Shown in pieces: positions 22,261 through 33,500 of a stretch of DNA of 64,000 nt (position 1 is its first letter; every line of letters begins with the position of its first letter). The position numbers and the translations under genes were made by a program. The notes below the pieces were generated by a model. It was not told the DNA's origin. It searched no databases and saw only the letters and a program-made list of their open reading frames with translations. This DNA comes from Patiria pectinifera (taxonomy: Eukaryota > Echinodermata > Asteroidea > Valvatida > Asterinidae). The stretch spans positions 7,334,643 to 7,398,642 of the forward strand of contig CM057140.1 in NCBI GenBank assembly GCA_029964075.1. Direction: 5' to 3'.

Positions 22261-22768
22261 AGGGAAAATACAACATTTGTAAACATCAAAAAATAAAACT
22301 ACCAAATCATTAGGAAATACCTTGCTGGACTGTTAGTAACTGACAGTGTAAAGCATCCTGAAAAATCATGGCACCTGGTTATACTGTCATTTTCAAGAAA
22401 AGTGGTATTTTTGTATCAATTTCCAACGCTGATCGGCCGATCAGCGTTGGAAACAACTGGCTTTTTTCCCAAATACTGGCCCGCACTTGTTTGCAATCGA
22501 TTACAAACCTATGAACGGGTACGAGCCGGCTAGACTGGTTCCCTGACCTTAAAATTCCCCAATGTAATGTAAACTGCTCTGTTTTTTTCTTATATGGAGT
22601 CATGGAGTCAGGGACTACATGAAAAGGATCGTTTTTCTTGGTTTTTATAGCAATTTCGAAACCAAAACCTCAAAAAAGTCAGTGTAACTATATTTGCTAT
22701 ATATTTCCAACCCCCCAATTCCATCCATTTCTGAAAATTACAGCAAAAGCAAATGATGTGTATTCCCT
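22261..22768. mobile_element. piggyBac-like MITE, 508 bp
   Basis: Starts AGGGAAAATACAACATTT, ends TGTGTATTCCCT, and is flanked by TTAA at 22257-22260 and 22769-22772. A shorter relative is at 28230-28402 and another end at 1-32. It carries a 34-bp palindrome and ~250 bp absent from the short copy. No transposase frame. Confidence 0.6.
22420..22453. repeat. 34-bp perfect palindrome
   Basis: Exact self-complementary sequence centred on GATCGGCCGATC, with arms starting TTTCCAACGCTGATCGG. There is no loop base, so it would extrude as a cruciform. It lies within the MITE and is absent from its short relative. Confidence 0.85.
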
Positions 22769-22825
22769 TTAAGATGACGTCACACTAACAACCGGCTTTT
22801 TGCAGCGCTCACACAGGGTTACGTA

Positions 22826-23345
22826 ATGAGGAATGTGCATGCCATCTCTTTTAATTTAGAAGTGCTTCAAGCATTCATTGTCGGTGATGCTCCCCGGACT
22901 ACAATTCACGCAAAACAGCTTCTGCCTACACGACATGTTAGAGAACGATACACAGTAGCAATCAAGAATCCTTCTGCAAGGAGAGACTCACTGACACTTC
23001 TACCTTCGAAGTGGGACGGAAACCAGCAGCATTTTTCTAACTGCAGTGTTTGATCCTGATCTAACTTCTCTGCAGAGCATTAAGTTGAAAACACTTGACT
23101 GACGATACAAAAACAGCCTCAAAGACACTATAAAAGCCTTCAAAGAGTAATAATCGGCATTGTCGACAGGTTTGAACCAGTCACCTCGTCTCGAAGCTAT
23201 GACACCCCGTCTTCGAGGAGTTCGTGACGGATTACACTGTCTTTGGATTCCGGCCATGGGAAAAGAATCAAGAAAGGCGAAAAAGCCGTGCGCTTCGAGG
23301 CACAATCTGGGTGTCCAACACGTCAACAGTTTCGGGAAATAAATA
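22826..23345 (+). other. possible decayed coding stretch, unidentified
   Basis: Base composition rises above the AT-rich flanks and two short frames are open (22826-23053 and 23160-23342), but no domain is recognised and they do not join. The stretch may be an old transposon-protein fragment. Little can be said. Confidence 0.15.
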
Positions 23346-23522
23346 CCATACTAGTAAGTCACTTTTTTTCAGTCGCCAAAAAGTTATTTCTATTGTTCTT
23401 TCTGCTATTTTCCCTCCTCGACTCCCACTCTCTACCTCCTTCAACCTTCTGATTCTTCCATGCTTTACCCGCAAGGATTCGAGCCCACAATCTTTTTATT
23501 TAATCACGCTAGCCTTTCCTGC

Positions 23523-24042
23523 CACACCAGTCGAACGATCGTCGACAGTAAGGGGCTATAAAATGTGGCAAAATTTACTGGACCCCCTCCGTAAATATAG
23601 GCCACACTTCCAACCATGTACCAAAACATGTAGAACTTTGTCAAATTTTGATTTTCATATTTAGGCGTAGTTTGTTGTTTATTTTTGCTTAAAAAGCATA
23701 CTCGTCACCCTCCTTATACGCTAATCAAGAATGTGCTGCCTTTTCCAGATATCTATTTTTCGTGAAATTTCCCGATTCGTTTGCACACGTTTGCGTATCA
23801 AAATTTCAACATGAAACTTCACGAAAAATAGACATCTGAAAACGGCAGCACTTTCTGAATAGCATATAAAGAGGGTGAGTATGCGTCTTAAGCAAAAATA
23901 AACTACAAACTACGCCTAAATATGAAAATCAAAATTTGACAAATTCTACATGGTTTTGTACATGTTGGAAAGTGTGGCCTTTTATTTACGGAGGTAGTCC
24001 AGTAAATTGGCCATATTTATTGTCTGCTGTCGAACTGATGTG
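23523..24042. mobile_element. long foldback element (~240-nt arms)
   Basis: The left arm (23523-23772) and right arm (about 23810-24042) are inverted copies at an estimated 85-88% identity, sharing TCAAATTTTGATTTTCATAT, ATTTAGGCGTAGTTTGT and TATTTTTCGTGAA, around a spacer of ~40 bp. A transcript would form a long hairpin. No protein is encoded. Confidence 0.8.
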
Positions 24043-24889
24043 GGCCTCCAAAGTGTGCTCTAAAAAAACACATTTTTCCTAAATGTCTTCATATTTCCTT
24101 CCCTTTCTGGAATCGTCTTAGGTGAAATCACAAGGTGGGGTGAACATTGAAGTTTTAACTGGCAGATAACTGACGTATTTAGTATGGTACTCATTCCCAT
24201 TTTCGTTTCTCATCAAATATACCTGAATTTTTTTTTGAGATCCAAGAATATTCCACTACGAAAATCTACATGGTTCGCGTCTGACCGTTCTTCTTTGAAA
24301 ACTACATTCTACCAAAACTCTATATGTCGTAATCTTTCCATCCATCGCTAGCATCACCGGTCCTATCATCCAGTACCGCCTCTCATGAAACGTGGTCGGA
24401 CTCCATAATTTTGTCCAGGTCGCACAATCAAAGAACTGATTTTTTTTTGGCATTTAAACCTTCTGGTTTTTGGCAATCAACGCTCACAACAAATTTTCCA
24501 TTAAACATGCACCATACCGCAGTTCAACATAGCGATAGTGCTAAGCCTTTTTCAAATTCCTGCCGCAAATTGAGCGACAAGTGCGCACACAAAAAGAGTA
24601 GGTAATCGACCGTTTTCCTGGCCAAACTAATTCTAAGGTTCAAAAATATATTTCTAGATTTTAGTGTAACAGTCTGTCGCAAATGAACCGCTATCGTTCC
24701 TAGATTGATCGGCTTGGGGTTTTTTGGTGTCTTCATTGCGTTCCGACGCCATTCATTTCAACAGAAAATTAATTCACTTAGCCATCGTGTAATCTAGCTC
24801 TAAGAATAGATCATTAAATTCCTCGTAGATGACGCTTACAAGGCGTTTCGAATCACGAATTAATTTTTTTCAAATAACTACCTTGCCAT
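24043..24889. other. non-genic AT-rich DNA
   Basis: Several short open frames on both strands, none recognisable. Confidence 0.35.
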
Positions 24890-25090
24890 GGCCTATAGCG
24901 GTTAAGAGCACCGAACCGGACTCATGCTCTGCAGACGCAGCACTTTTTGCCCTTAAGCAAGGCACTTAACAGTAATTACTTCGTCCTTCGGCTGTGACGT
25001 AAAGCTGTAGGTCCCGTGCGTACATTTACTGCACGTAAAAGAAGAGATGTTTCTGGCCTCCTTGTTAAAACTCCCCTGCAAGAATCCCTA
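24890..25090 (+). mobile_element. SINE fragment with tRNA-related head
   Basis: GGCCTATAGCGGTTAAGAGC is an A-box-bearing head. The body has CCCTTAAGCAAGGCACTTAA and GACGTAAAGCTGTAGGTCCC, strings typical of invertebrate SINEs. The B box is degraded. Confidence 0.6.
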
Positions 25091-25477
25091 GGGGAAAAAA
25101 AACAAGTACCAAATTAGATCACACCAGCTTACGTAACAATAAAGCGCTTGCTTAATTACTGATTTGATCTCTAATTCGTCTATAGTTTTGACGATCAGCG
25201 TTGATTTCCTGCCCGATAAAATAGTTTCATTTGTCATAAAATGCGTTGCATTATACTTGTCATTGTCGCCAAGACTCACGCTGTATTACGTCCCCTGTAA
25301 TACGGTTTGCTCCACCCTTCGAAGAGTTCGGTTGCACGTGAGGTTTCCTTCCTCACCCTCTCTTGGATTTATACATATCGTGGAATTATACTTACCTTGG
25401 ATTAAACTGAATATAATTTCGAATGACGGAAACCAACAGGTTTTTATTATTTTGTGTAATTTTTGGGATTATTATGC

Positions 25478-26030
25478 CCCGGCGAAGCCGAAGGGCATAC
25501 TTGTTTCTGTCTTGTCCTTCCGTGTGTGTGTGTGTGTGTGCGGGGGGGGGGGGTGTTTGGGTGTGTGTGTATGTCACACTTTTGCTTTCATCACGATAGC
25601 TCAAGATAGACTTGATGGATTGTCATGAAACTTGGCATTTAGTTTGATAGTGGGTTCCCCAAGAAGCCTTTTGAATTTGAGGGCTACATGTATAAGGTCA
25701 AGGTCAATATGGCTAAAACAAAAGAAAATTATTTCATTATGGCTAAAACAAAAGAAATGCATTATGATAACGTAAACAAAAGAAGTGCTTGTCATCACGA
25801 TAACTCAAATTAGCATTGATGTATTGTCATGAAACTTCAAAGATGGCTTGCTAGTGGAACCCCCAAGAAGCCTATTGAATTTGGGGGTTACAGGTCAATG
25901 GTCAAGGTCAATATGGCTAAAACAAAAAAATGCATTATGATAACATAAACAAAAGAAGTGCTTGTCATCGCGATAACTCAATTTAGACTTGGTGTATTGT
26001 CATGAAACTTGTCAAGTAGCTTTCAAGTGG
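25478..26030. repeat. GGCGAAGCC hairpin repeat with (GT)n and ~185-bp tandem units
   Basis: Begins with the nested hairpin ATGCCCCGGCGAAGCC/GGGCAT, then (GT)n and a G run (25523-25572), then about two and a half units of ~185 bp (CATCACGATAACTCAA, TATTGTCATGAAACTT, CCCAAGAAGCC, AGGTCAATATGGCTAAAAC). Confidence 0.7.
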
Positions 26031-26349
26031 TACATCTCTTTCTACTTCATTCTGTAGGATCTTGTTGTTTTTTTACTTCACATTTAATTACACAACACCT
26101 ACCCTGTGAAACCAGTTTTAATTCAGAGGGGAGGGGGGTGCCACAGGTCAAGATCAGTGTTAACTAAACAAATCAATGGTTATGTAACTGAATAGTCCCA
26201 CAGAACCAGATAAGCTTGTATAAATTATCATATCAAGAGGGTGGCAGTGTCAAGTTATGGGACGGTTAGGGTGGAGGGGCATTTGTGTTGGAAGACACAC
26301 TTTTCTTGTTATTAATGTACCTCTCATTTTTGCACTTTTCCTATCTCCC

Positions 26350-26600
26350 AGTTGTTTCTTCAACAAGTCCGCTGTGACGACCTCTGCCGGCATTGTCGCT
26401 TCCTCTTACAATTCCATACCAAGAGCATCAACGGTCAGCATCACCACGATCTGGTGTGCCCATCGGTCATCAACTGGGCTTCGGAGGATACTTTCACCAA
26501 GTTCTACAAAAGCAACATTTTGCATGGCATCCAACTGAAGTTATTGACGTTCGCGAACTGACGAAATGTATTTCAAAATTATATAAAGGTACTTTACTCA
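26350..26600 (+). other. candidate exon, unidentified
   Basis: After a pyrimidine-rich tract and CCCAG the sequence becomes GC-richer and stays open in more than one frame for ~200 bp. One frame reads CRHCRFLLQFHTKS; another reads through to AAG|GTACTT. I recognise no family and cannot choose the frame. It may be a remnant of a host or transposon gene. Confidence 0.2.
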
Positions 26601-26829
26601 AAGTATAATGTGAATGACATGAGTTCATTGGAGTAGAGAATAGTCTGTGGGAGCACCTCACATTTTTGTTGGGGGGGGGGGGAGCAGGATTTTGTTATAG
26701 TTGAAATCTGGTAGAAACGGGTGGTAACGCTGATGCTATTCTACAAGCGTTTTGACATGTTGATTAAATTTATTACATACAGTTTGTGTTGTTATTTTGC
26801 TTTTTTGGGTTGTACTCTTTGACAGTGAG

Positions 26830-26965
26830 AGATAAGAGCCAAGCCTCATCAGAAAAGAACAAGCCGACATCACATAAAAAGCTCCAGAGTGCACCACTAG
26901 GAGAAGAATGCATACCGAAGACAAGAAAGCTTAAAGCAAAATTCAGAAACCTTGATCTTACCGGG
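26830..26965 (+). other. candidate exon, unidentified
   Basis: Preceded by TTTGACAG, open as VRDKSQASSEKNKPTSHKK then ECIPKTRKLKAKFRNLDLTG, and followed by GTATGT. The peptide is lysine- and serine-rich and matches nothing I know. It lies 0.3 kb downstream of the candidate at 26350 on the same strand, but the two are not shown to be linked. Confidence 0.2.
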
Positions 26966-26994
26966 AAGTATGTCATACTTTAAGTAATAACTAA

Positions 26995-27658
26995 ATTTTC
27001 GTCTGGAATTTTTGACGTCTTCGATATCATTTCAATTCAACGAAAGTTCAATTGTTTTCATTGTACGGTTTTGAGAAACAGACGGCCAATTACGTTACCT
27101 GTGCATAGTTACGCAAGCAAACTTTTTGTAAATTGATTTCATTTACAGCTAATTTGATCTAATTTGATTTTGAAACCCCTAGTTTCAAAACAATTAGTTC
27201 ACTCTTAGTTTAATGCGTGCCGATAGCATTAAACTAAGAGTGAAACAATTTTTTGAAATCTAAAAGTCTCCTCCACGTGTTTCACATTAAAATGAAGCGT
27301 AACTGTATATATATTTACTACTTTTTTGTCTACTTTTCAAGAAATCGAATTTACACCTAAAAATTTTCGGCCCCACTTTTGTTGTTTTAAAGTAGGATTT
27401 CAACTTTTCACTAACCTCGCGTAGTTTCTTGGCCGAACAGTGCATGTATCCAGGTACTCTTCTTATTTTTGTGTAGTCTCAAATACAGTCTCGTAAAATC
27501 TAGCGTAGGCTTTTGGACCATACGTGCGTGACCTCGGGACAAGAAACTGAGGTCACGCGGCCACTGACAGTTCAGGGTGATTCGCAAATTTAGACAAAAA
27601 TGAATGACAGATTTTCAGATGTGAATGAAAATTTTAGGAAATAGGCCAGGGAAACCTA
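26995..27658. mobile_element. decayed TAGGTTTTCCC-family element with internal hairpin
   Basis: 27000-27170 matches the reverse complement of 21580-21740, and 27600-27658 matches the end AATAGGCC...GGGAAACCTA. The left terminus is not recognisable. A hairpin with 19-bp perfect arms (27198-27216, 27226-27244; CACTCTTAGTTTAATGC) replaces the related single-copy sequence. Confidence 0.6.
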
Positions 27659-28229
27659 TAATAAATATCAAGCATGTAACTTTTTCTCAGATTTCCTCTT
27701 TTTATTCCCATTCTGTCAATCAAAATAGAAAAACACTGTACAAAGTCTTGTGAATTGTGGAATTTCCTCTTTTCTTTGTGAAAATACAGTTCGGCAATTC
27801 TCCATGGGAGAGGAAAGAATGTAAAAAATAAATATTTACATATTTCACAAATGTTCTTTTTTTCCCCTTCAAATCATGTATGTTGAGAAAAGATTCTACT
27901 ATAAATATAAATGAAAAATAAAAACTTTAAAATAGAAATTTCTTGGCATTTTCCCAAGTGGTAACGGAATTACGAAATGGTAACGGAATTACGCATGCAC
28001 AAAGTATGCACATTTCATCCAGATTATGTACATGACATATTGAATAGGAGATTTGCATGTAGCCTTGGACAATAACTTTAAAAACTAAATTACTTAGTTA
28101 AATTATTTCCCTCTTTAATTTGCTATTATACAATTAAACATAATCAGGTGTTCCACTAATATTTTTTACCTTTCCTTTCCTTTTTACATTTGCTATTTAA
28201 AAAATGCTAATAGTTGTTTGGATGCTTGA
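27659..28229. other. AT-rich spacer
   Basis: No gene or repeat recognised apart from a short direct repeat GGTAACGGAATTACG at about 27960-27995. Confidence 0.35.
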
Positions 28230-28402
28230 AGGGAATATACAACATTTGCAAACATCAAAAAATAAAACAACCAAGTTTTTACGAAATACCATACTAGGAC
28301 GTTGGTAAATGACAGTCTAAAGTATCCTGTAAAATTATGACTATTATACTAATCCCTCAAATAGTTCTGAAAATTACAGCAAAACCATGATGTACATTGC
28401 CT
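28230..28402. mobile_element. short piggyBac-like MITE, 173 bp
   Basis: Same ends and flanks as the 22261 element (TTGA left, TTAA right). Shares ACATCAAAAAATAAAAC and AAATTACAGCAAAA with it. Internally shorter. Confidence 0.6.
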
Positions 28403-28634
28403 TTAAATATGTGTTGCTAAAGCTATTTTCTGATACCCACAGAAAATATATTCCACAAGTATATGAAAGTTGAGTACCAACTTGTACTTCTACTCAGTAA
28501 CTTTACATCTTTCCTTGCTCAGAGATGCCAACTAGTACAGTTTGATTGTATTTTGCACGATAAACTAGTGAAATACGATAATACAATTGTTCATAGTAAA
28601 GTTCGATTTTCGGTAAAAAAAAAATACATTGCTA

Positions 28635-29003
28635 AGGCCAAACAAAATAAGTCTCCGGTTTCTGGTATGGAGCTTGCCCAAAAAGTGGTGCAAGCGGCTT
28701 TTTTTTTTTTTTTTAACCTGATTTTTTTTGCCTCAAATGTCGGCTGATGACTGCAAATGGTGCCCGACTAGACTTAGTGCAAATACATGGGAGTCCAGAA
28801 AGGCCACATAAAGCTTATTCTCGATCATAACCCCATCTAAAAACACGTTAAAATTGTGCAGCAGCAGGATGCCAGTCAAACGAGTGAATCTGGCGGTTTT
28901 GAGACATCATCTTTCATTGAAAAAAAAACTTTTCCATTTTGCCGAAGCGCATGGCTACGGCGACGCGCGCGCATACCAGAAACCGGAGACTTTTTTTTTG
29001 GCC
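28635..29003. mobile_element. TIR MITE, 369 bp, TA target
   Basis: Ends AGGCCAAAC...AAGTCTCCGG and complement; inverted similarity extends ~35 bp through GGTTTCTGGTATG. Flanked by TA on both sides. Long T runs near 28700 and 28990. No transposase. Confidence 0.65.
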
Positions 29004-30586
29004 TAACCAGCAGTGCAGCCATCACCAGACTGCTTCCATTTGACTTTGACCTAAAAAAATGAAGGCCAGACATGTTTAGGCCTGCATTTACATTTTGACT
29101 TGCAAATTTTTACTTAGCTTTCCTCTTGTGCCATTTTATAAACTTCTAAAATTTGTATTGTGATGAGTTTATGTTGAATTCAATGTTTATGTATTGCATT
29201 TACCTATTAATTAATTATTTTCAAAACTTCAGAGTTTTATTAATTTATGCGAGAACTCAAATAGGCTTGTCCTCCGTCCGTAATTCCGTTACCGATATTT
29301 TTTTTTTAGCGGTCCATCAATTCTGTTGGGTCTTGGCTCCCTTTCCATGCCTAGCCTAGCATAGAACATATTTTCTTGGGAATGAATAATCCTTGACAAA
29401 GTGACAAATGGGCGTTACCAAAGAATGGGCCCAGTTGCATGCCTGAAATATAATTAATTCTTAAAATATATAATTAATTCTTAAAAAAGGTGAACCTCAA
29501 TATTGTTTTTTTTCCCTTTTACTTTTTTTAATATTTCATTCAAAGCTTTTGTAAACAAAATCTTAATTTTGTTGAGGTTGATCCCACAACCTCCTTGGCT
29601 AGCGTTTTAAGAACTATCTACCACATAATCTTTGGGTTACAAGTCTCTGCAGAATTGATGCGTTGTTACTTTTGAATTATCCACCCCCTAGTGCCGAGGT
29701 TTAAATTTGTTCCAGGAATACGTTTTGTAACATTTCTCTCAAGAGTTAAATTAGCAGAAGTACTCAGAAAGCTCATCTTTTCAGCAAAATTTGTTTACCT
29801 TGAAATGATTTGAGTTAGTCTGATAGTAATTTTGTTGGCCTTACAAATATGCTGAACTTCCTTGTTACTCTCCAAATTATGTTTCAATGACTTTTTTTTC
29901 TTCAGTACATTGCGTAGTGTATTTCTTGAAAATTAAATAACTGTCAAGTTTACGTTCTTAGTTTTGTTTTGGTATGTTTGTGCAGCACCCTCCCCTTTAA
30001 AAAGCTTCAGTGTTATAGTTGCTGCCTTTTCGAAGTACAAAGCATGCCAAAGAGGCAGAAATGAACACTGGAAGAATAAAGTAGAGAGTATTGAAACATA
30101 GATCAGTATTATAATAAACCCAGTGAAAAAAAATTACAGGAAAAATGTTGCAACCTGACGCCACTTCAGCGGTTCCGTTTGTTCACTTTCCATAACTCTC
30201 CACTTTGTAGTGGAGAGATATGGAGAGTCAAAAAATTTCTCAAGTACTTCCCGACTTGTCCGGAAACTGGGCACCCATAACAACTATTTGTTTTCGTGTT
30301 CCAGAATATTCCCCAAAATTGCCGTTGATCTTATCAATGACAACTGGCTGAAGGCAGGAAACCACTGCCACCATTATACTGAAAGTCCTACTCACCACTC
30401 CCCACCCGTGTCTTTCTGTGTTTTTCCTTCCACATACTGCAAACGCAATAAACTGTTCAAGAAAATTATTTGCCCGATCGACACTTGCGAACTCTCATCG
30501 TTCCTTTTAACCCAACCTAGTCAAGACCCCCCCCATTGGTTTGTACACAGTATGCCCGGAGGCGAGGAAGACAATTTTGACCATTG
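29004..30586. other. AT-rich DNA; one 126-codon open frame at 30210-30590
   Basis: The frame at 30210-30590 (+) is open for 126 codons, ends next to the minisatellite, and reads MERYGESKNF...EEDNFDHW. It has no recognisable domain, and I do not call it a gene. The rest is AT-rich with short frames only. Confidence 0.35.
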
Positions 30587-33500
30587 GTGACTCTCACCGC
30601 GCCGTGGGAACGACTCGTACCGCTTTGCTTAACGACTCTCATCGTTTAAACGACTCTTAACCACGCCGCTTAGGACTCTCACCGTGTTGCTCAACGACTC
30701 TCACCGCGCCATTTAAACGTCTCTCACCGCGTTGCTTACCAACTCTCACCGCGCCTTTTAAACGACTCTCACCGCGTTGCTTTTACGACTCTCAGCGCGC
30801 CGTGTTAACGACTCACACCGCGATGCTTAACGTTTCTTACTGCGGTGCTTAAGATTCTCACCGCGCCGTTTTAAACGTCTCTCATCTTGCCGTTAAGACG
30901 TTGTCACCGCGTTGCTTTAACGACTCGCACCGCATTGCATTAATGACTTGTCAACGCGCTGCTTTAATGACTCTCACCGCGTTGTTTAACAACTCACACC
31001 GCATTGCATTGCATTAACGATTCTCAACGCGTTGCTTTAACGACTCTCACCGCGTTGCTTTAACGACTCTCACCGCGTTGCTGAACGCCTCTCGCTGCGA
31101 TTGCTTAGCGACTCTCACAGCGTTGCTGAGCGACTCGCACCGCGTTGTTTAACGACTCACACCGCATTGCATTAACGACTCTCAGCGCGTTGCATTAACG
31201 ACTCTCAGCGCGTTGCTTTAACGACTCTTTAACGACTCTCAGCGCGTTGCATTAACGACTCTCAGCGCGTTGCTTTAACGACTCTCAGCGCGTTGCATTA
31301 ACGACTCTCACCGCGTTGCTTAAGCGACTCTCACAGCGTTGCTGAACGCCTCTCGCTGCGATTGCTTACCGACTCTCGCAGCGTTGTTTAACGACTCACA
31401 CCGCATTGCATTAAGACTCTCAACGCGTTGCTTTAACGACTCTCAGCGCGTTGCTTAAGCAACTCTCACAGCGTTGCTGAACGCCTCTCGCTGCGATTGC
31501 TTACCGACTCTCGCAGCGTTGTTTAACGACTCCACCGCATTGCATTAACGACTCTCAACGCGTTGCATTAACGACTCTCAACGCGTTGCTTTAACGACTC
31601 TCAGCGCTGCGCGATTGCTTAGCGACTCTCACAGCGTTGCTGAACGTCTCGCACCGCGTTGTTTAACGACTCACACCGCATTGCATTAACGACTCTCAGC
31701 GCGTTGCTTTAACGACTCTCAGCGCGTTGCATTAACGACTCTCACCGCGTTGCTTAAGCGACTCTCACAGCGTTGCTGAACGCCTCTCGCTGCGATTGCT
31801 TAGCGACTCTCACAGCGTTGTTTAACGACTCACACCGCATTGCATTAACGACTCTCAGCGCGTTGCTTAAGCGACTCTCAGCGCGTTGCTTTAACGACTG
31901 TCACCGCGTTGCTGAACGCTTTAACGACTCACATCGCATTGCATTAACGACTCTCAGCGCGTTGCTTTAACGACTCTCAGCGCGTTGCATTAACGACTCT
32001 CACCGCGTTGCTTAAGCGACTCTCACAGCGTTGCTGAACGCCTCTCGCTGCGATTGCTTAGCGACTCTCGCAGCGTTGTTTAACGACTCACACCGCATTG
32101 CATTAAGACTCTCAACGCGTTGCTTTAACGACTCTCAGCGCGTTGCTTAAGCAACTCTCACAGCGTTGCTGAACGCCTCTCGCTGCGATTGCTTAGCGAC
32201 TCTCACAGCGTTGTTTAACGACTCACACCGCATTGCATTAACGACTCTCAGCGCGTTGCTTAAGCGACTCTCAGCGCGTTGCTTTAACGACTGTCACCGC
32301 GTTGCTGAACGCCTCTCGCTGCGATTGCTTAGCGACTCTCACAGCGTTGCTGAACGCCTCTCGCTGCGATTGCTTACCGACTCTCGCAGCGTTGTTTAAC
32401 GACTCACACCGCATTGCATTAACGACTCTCAACGCGTTGCTTTAACGACTGTCACCGCGTTGCTGAACGCCTCTCGCTGCGATTGCTTAGCGACTCTCAC
32501 AGCGTTGCTGAACGCCTCTCGCTGCGATTGCTTAGCGACTCTCACAGCGTTGCTGAGCGTCTCGCACCGCGTTGTTTAACGACTCACACCGCATTGCATT
32601 AACGACTCTCAGCGCGTTGCATTAACGACTCTCAGCGCGTTGCTTTAACGACTCTTACAGCGTTGCTAAACGCCTCTCGCTGCGATTGCTTGGGGCCCTC
32701 ACAGTGTTGCTGAACGACTCTCAGTGCGATTGCTTAGCGACCCTCACAGTGTTGTTTAACGACTCACACCGCATTGCATTAACGACTCTCAGCGCGTTGC
32801 TTTAACGACTCTCAGCGCGTTGCATTAACGACTCTCACCTTGTTGCTTAAGCGACTCTCACAGCGTTGCTGAACGCCTCTCGCTGCGATTGCTTAGCGAC
32901 TCTCGCAGCGTTGTTTAACGACTCACACCGCATTGCATTAAGACTCTCAACGCGTTGCTTTAACGACTCTCAGCGCGTTGCTTAAGCAACTCTCACAGCG
33001 TTGCTGAACGCCTCTCGCTGCGATTGCTTAGCGACTCTCACAGCGTTGCTTTAACGACTGTCAGCGCGTTGCTTTAACGACTCTCAGCGCGTTGCTTTAA
33101 CGACTCTCACCGCGTTGCTTAAGCGACTCTCACAGCGTTGCTGAACACCTCTCGCTGCGATTGTTTAGCGACTCTTACAGCGTTGTTTACCGACTCTCAC
33201 AGCGTTGTTTAACGACTCACACCGCATTGCATTAACGACTCTCAACGCGTTGCTTTAACGACTCTCAGCGCGTTGCTTAAGCAACTCTCACAGCGTTGCT
33301 GAACGCCTCTCGCTGCGATTGCTTACCGACTCTCACAGCGTTGTTTAACGACTCACACCGCATTGCATTAACGACTCTCAACGCGTTGCTTTAACGACTC
33401 TCAGCGCGTTGCTGTACGCCTCTCGCTGCGATTGCTTAGCGACTGTCACAGCGTTGCTGAACGCCTCTCGCTGCGATTGCTTAGCGACTCTCACAGCGTT

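Noticed and set aside
25392-25628. Frame with poly-Thr-His across the (GT)n run
   Set aside because: A dinucleotide repeat artefact.
30210-30590. 126-codon frame just before the minisatellite
   Set aside because: No domain, no splice or promoter context, and odd composition; kept only as a note.
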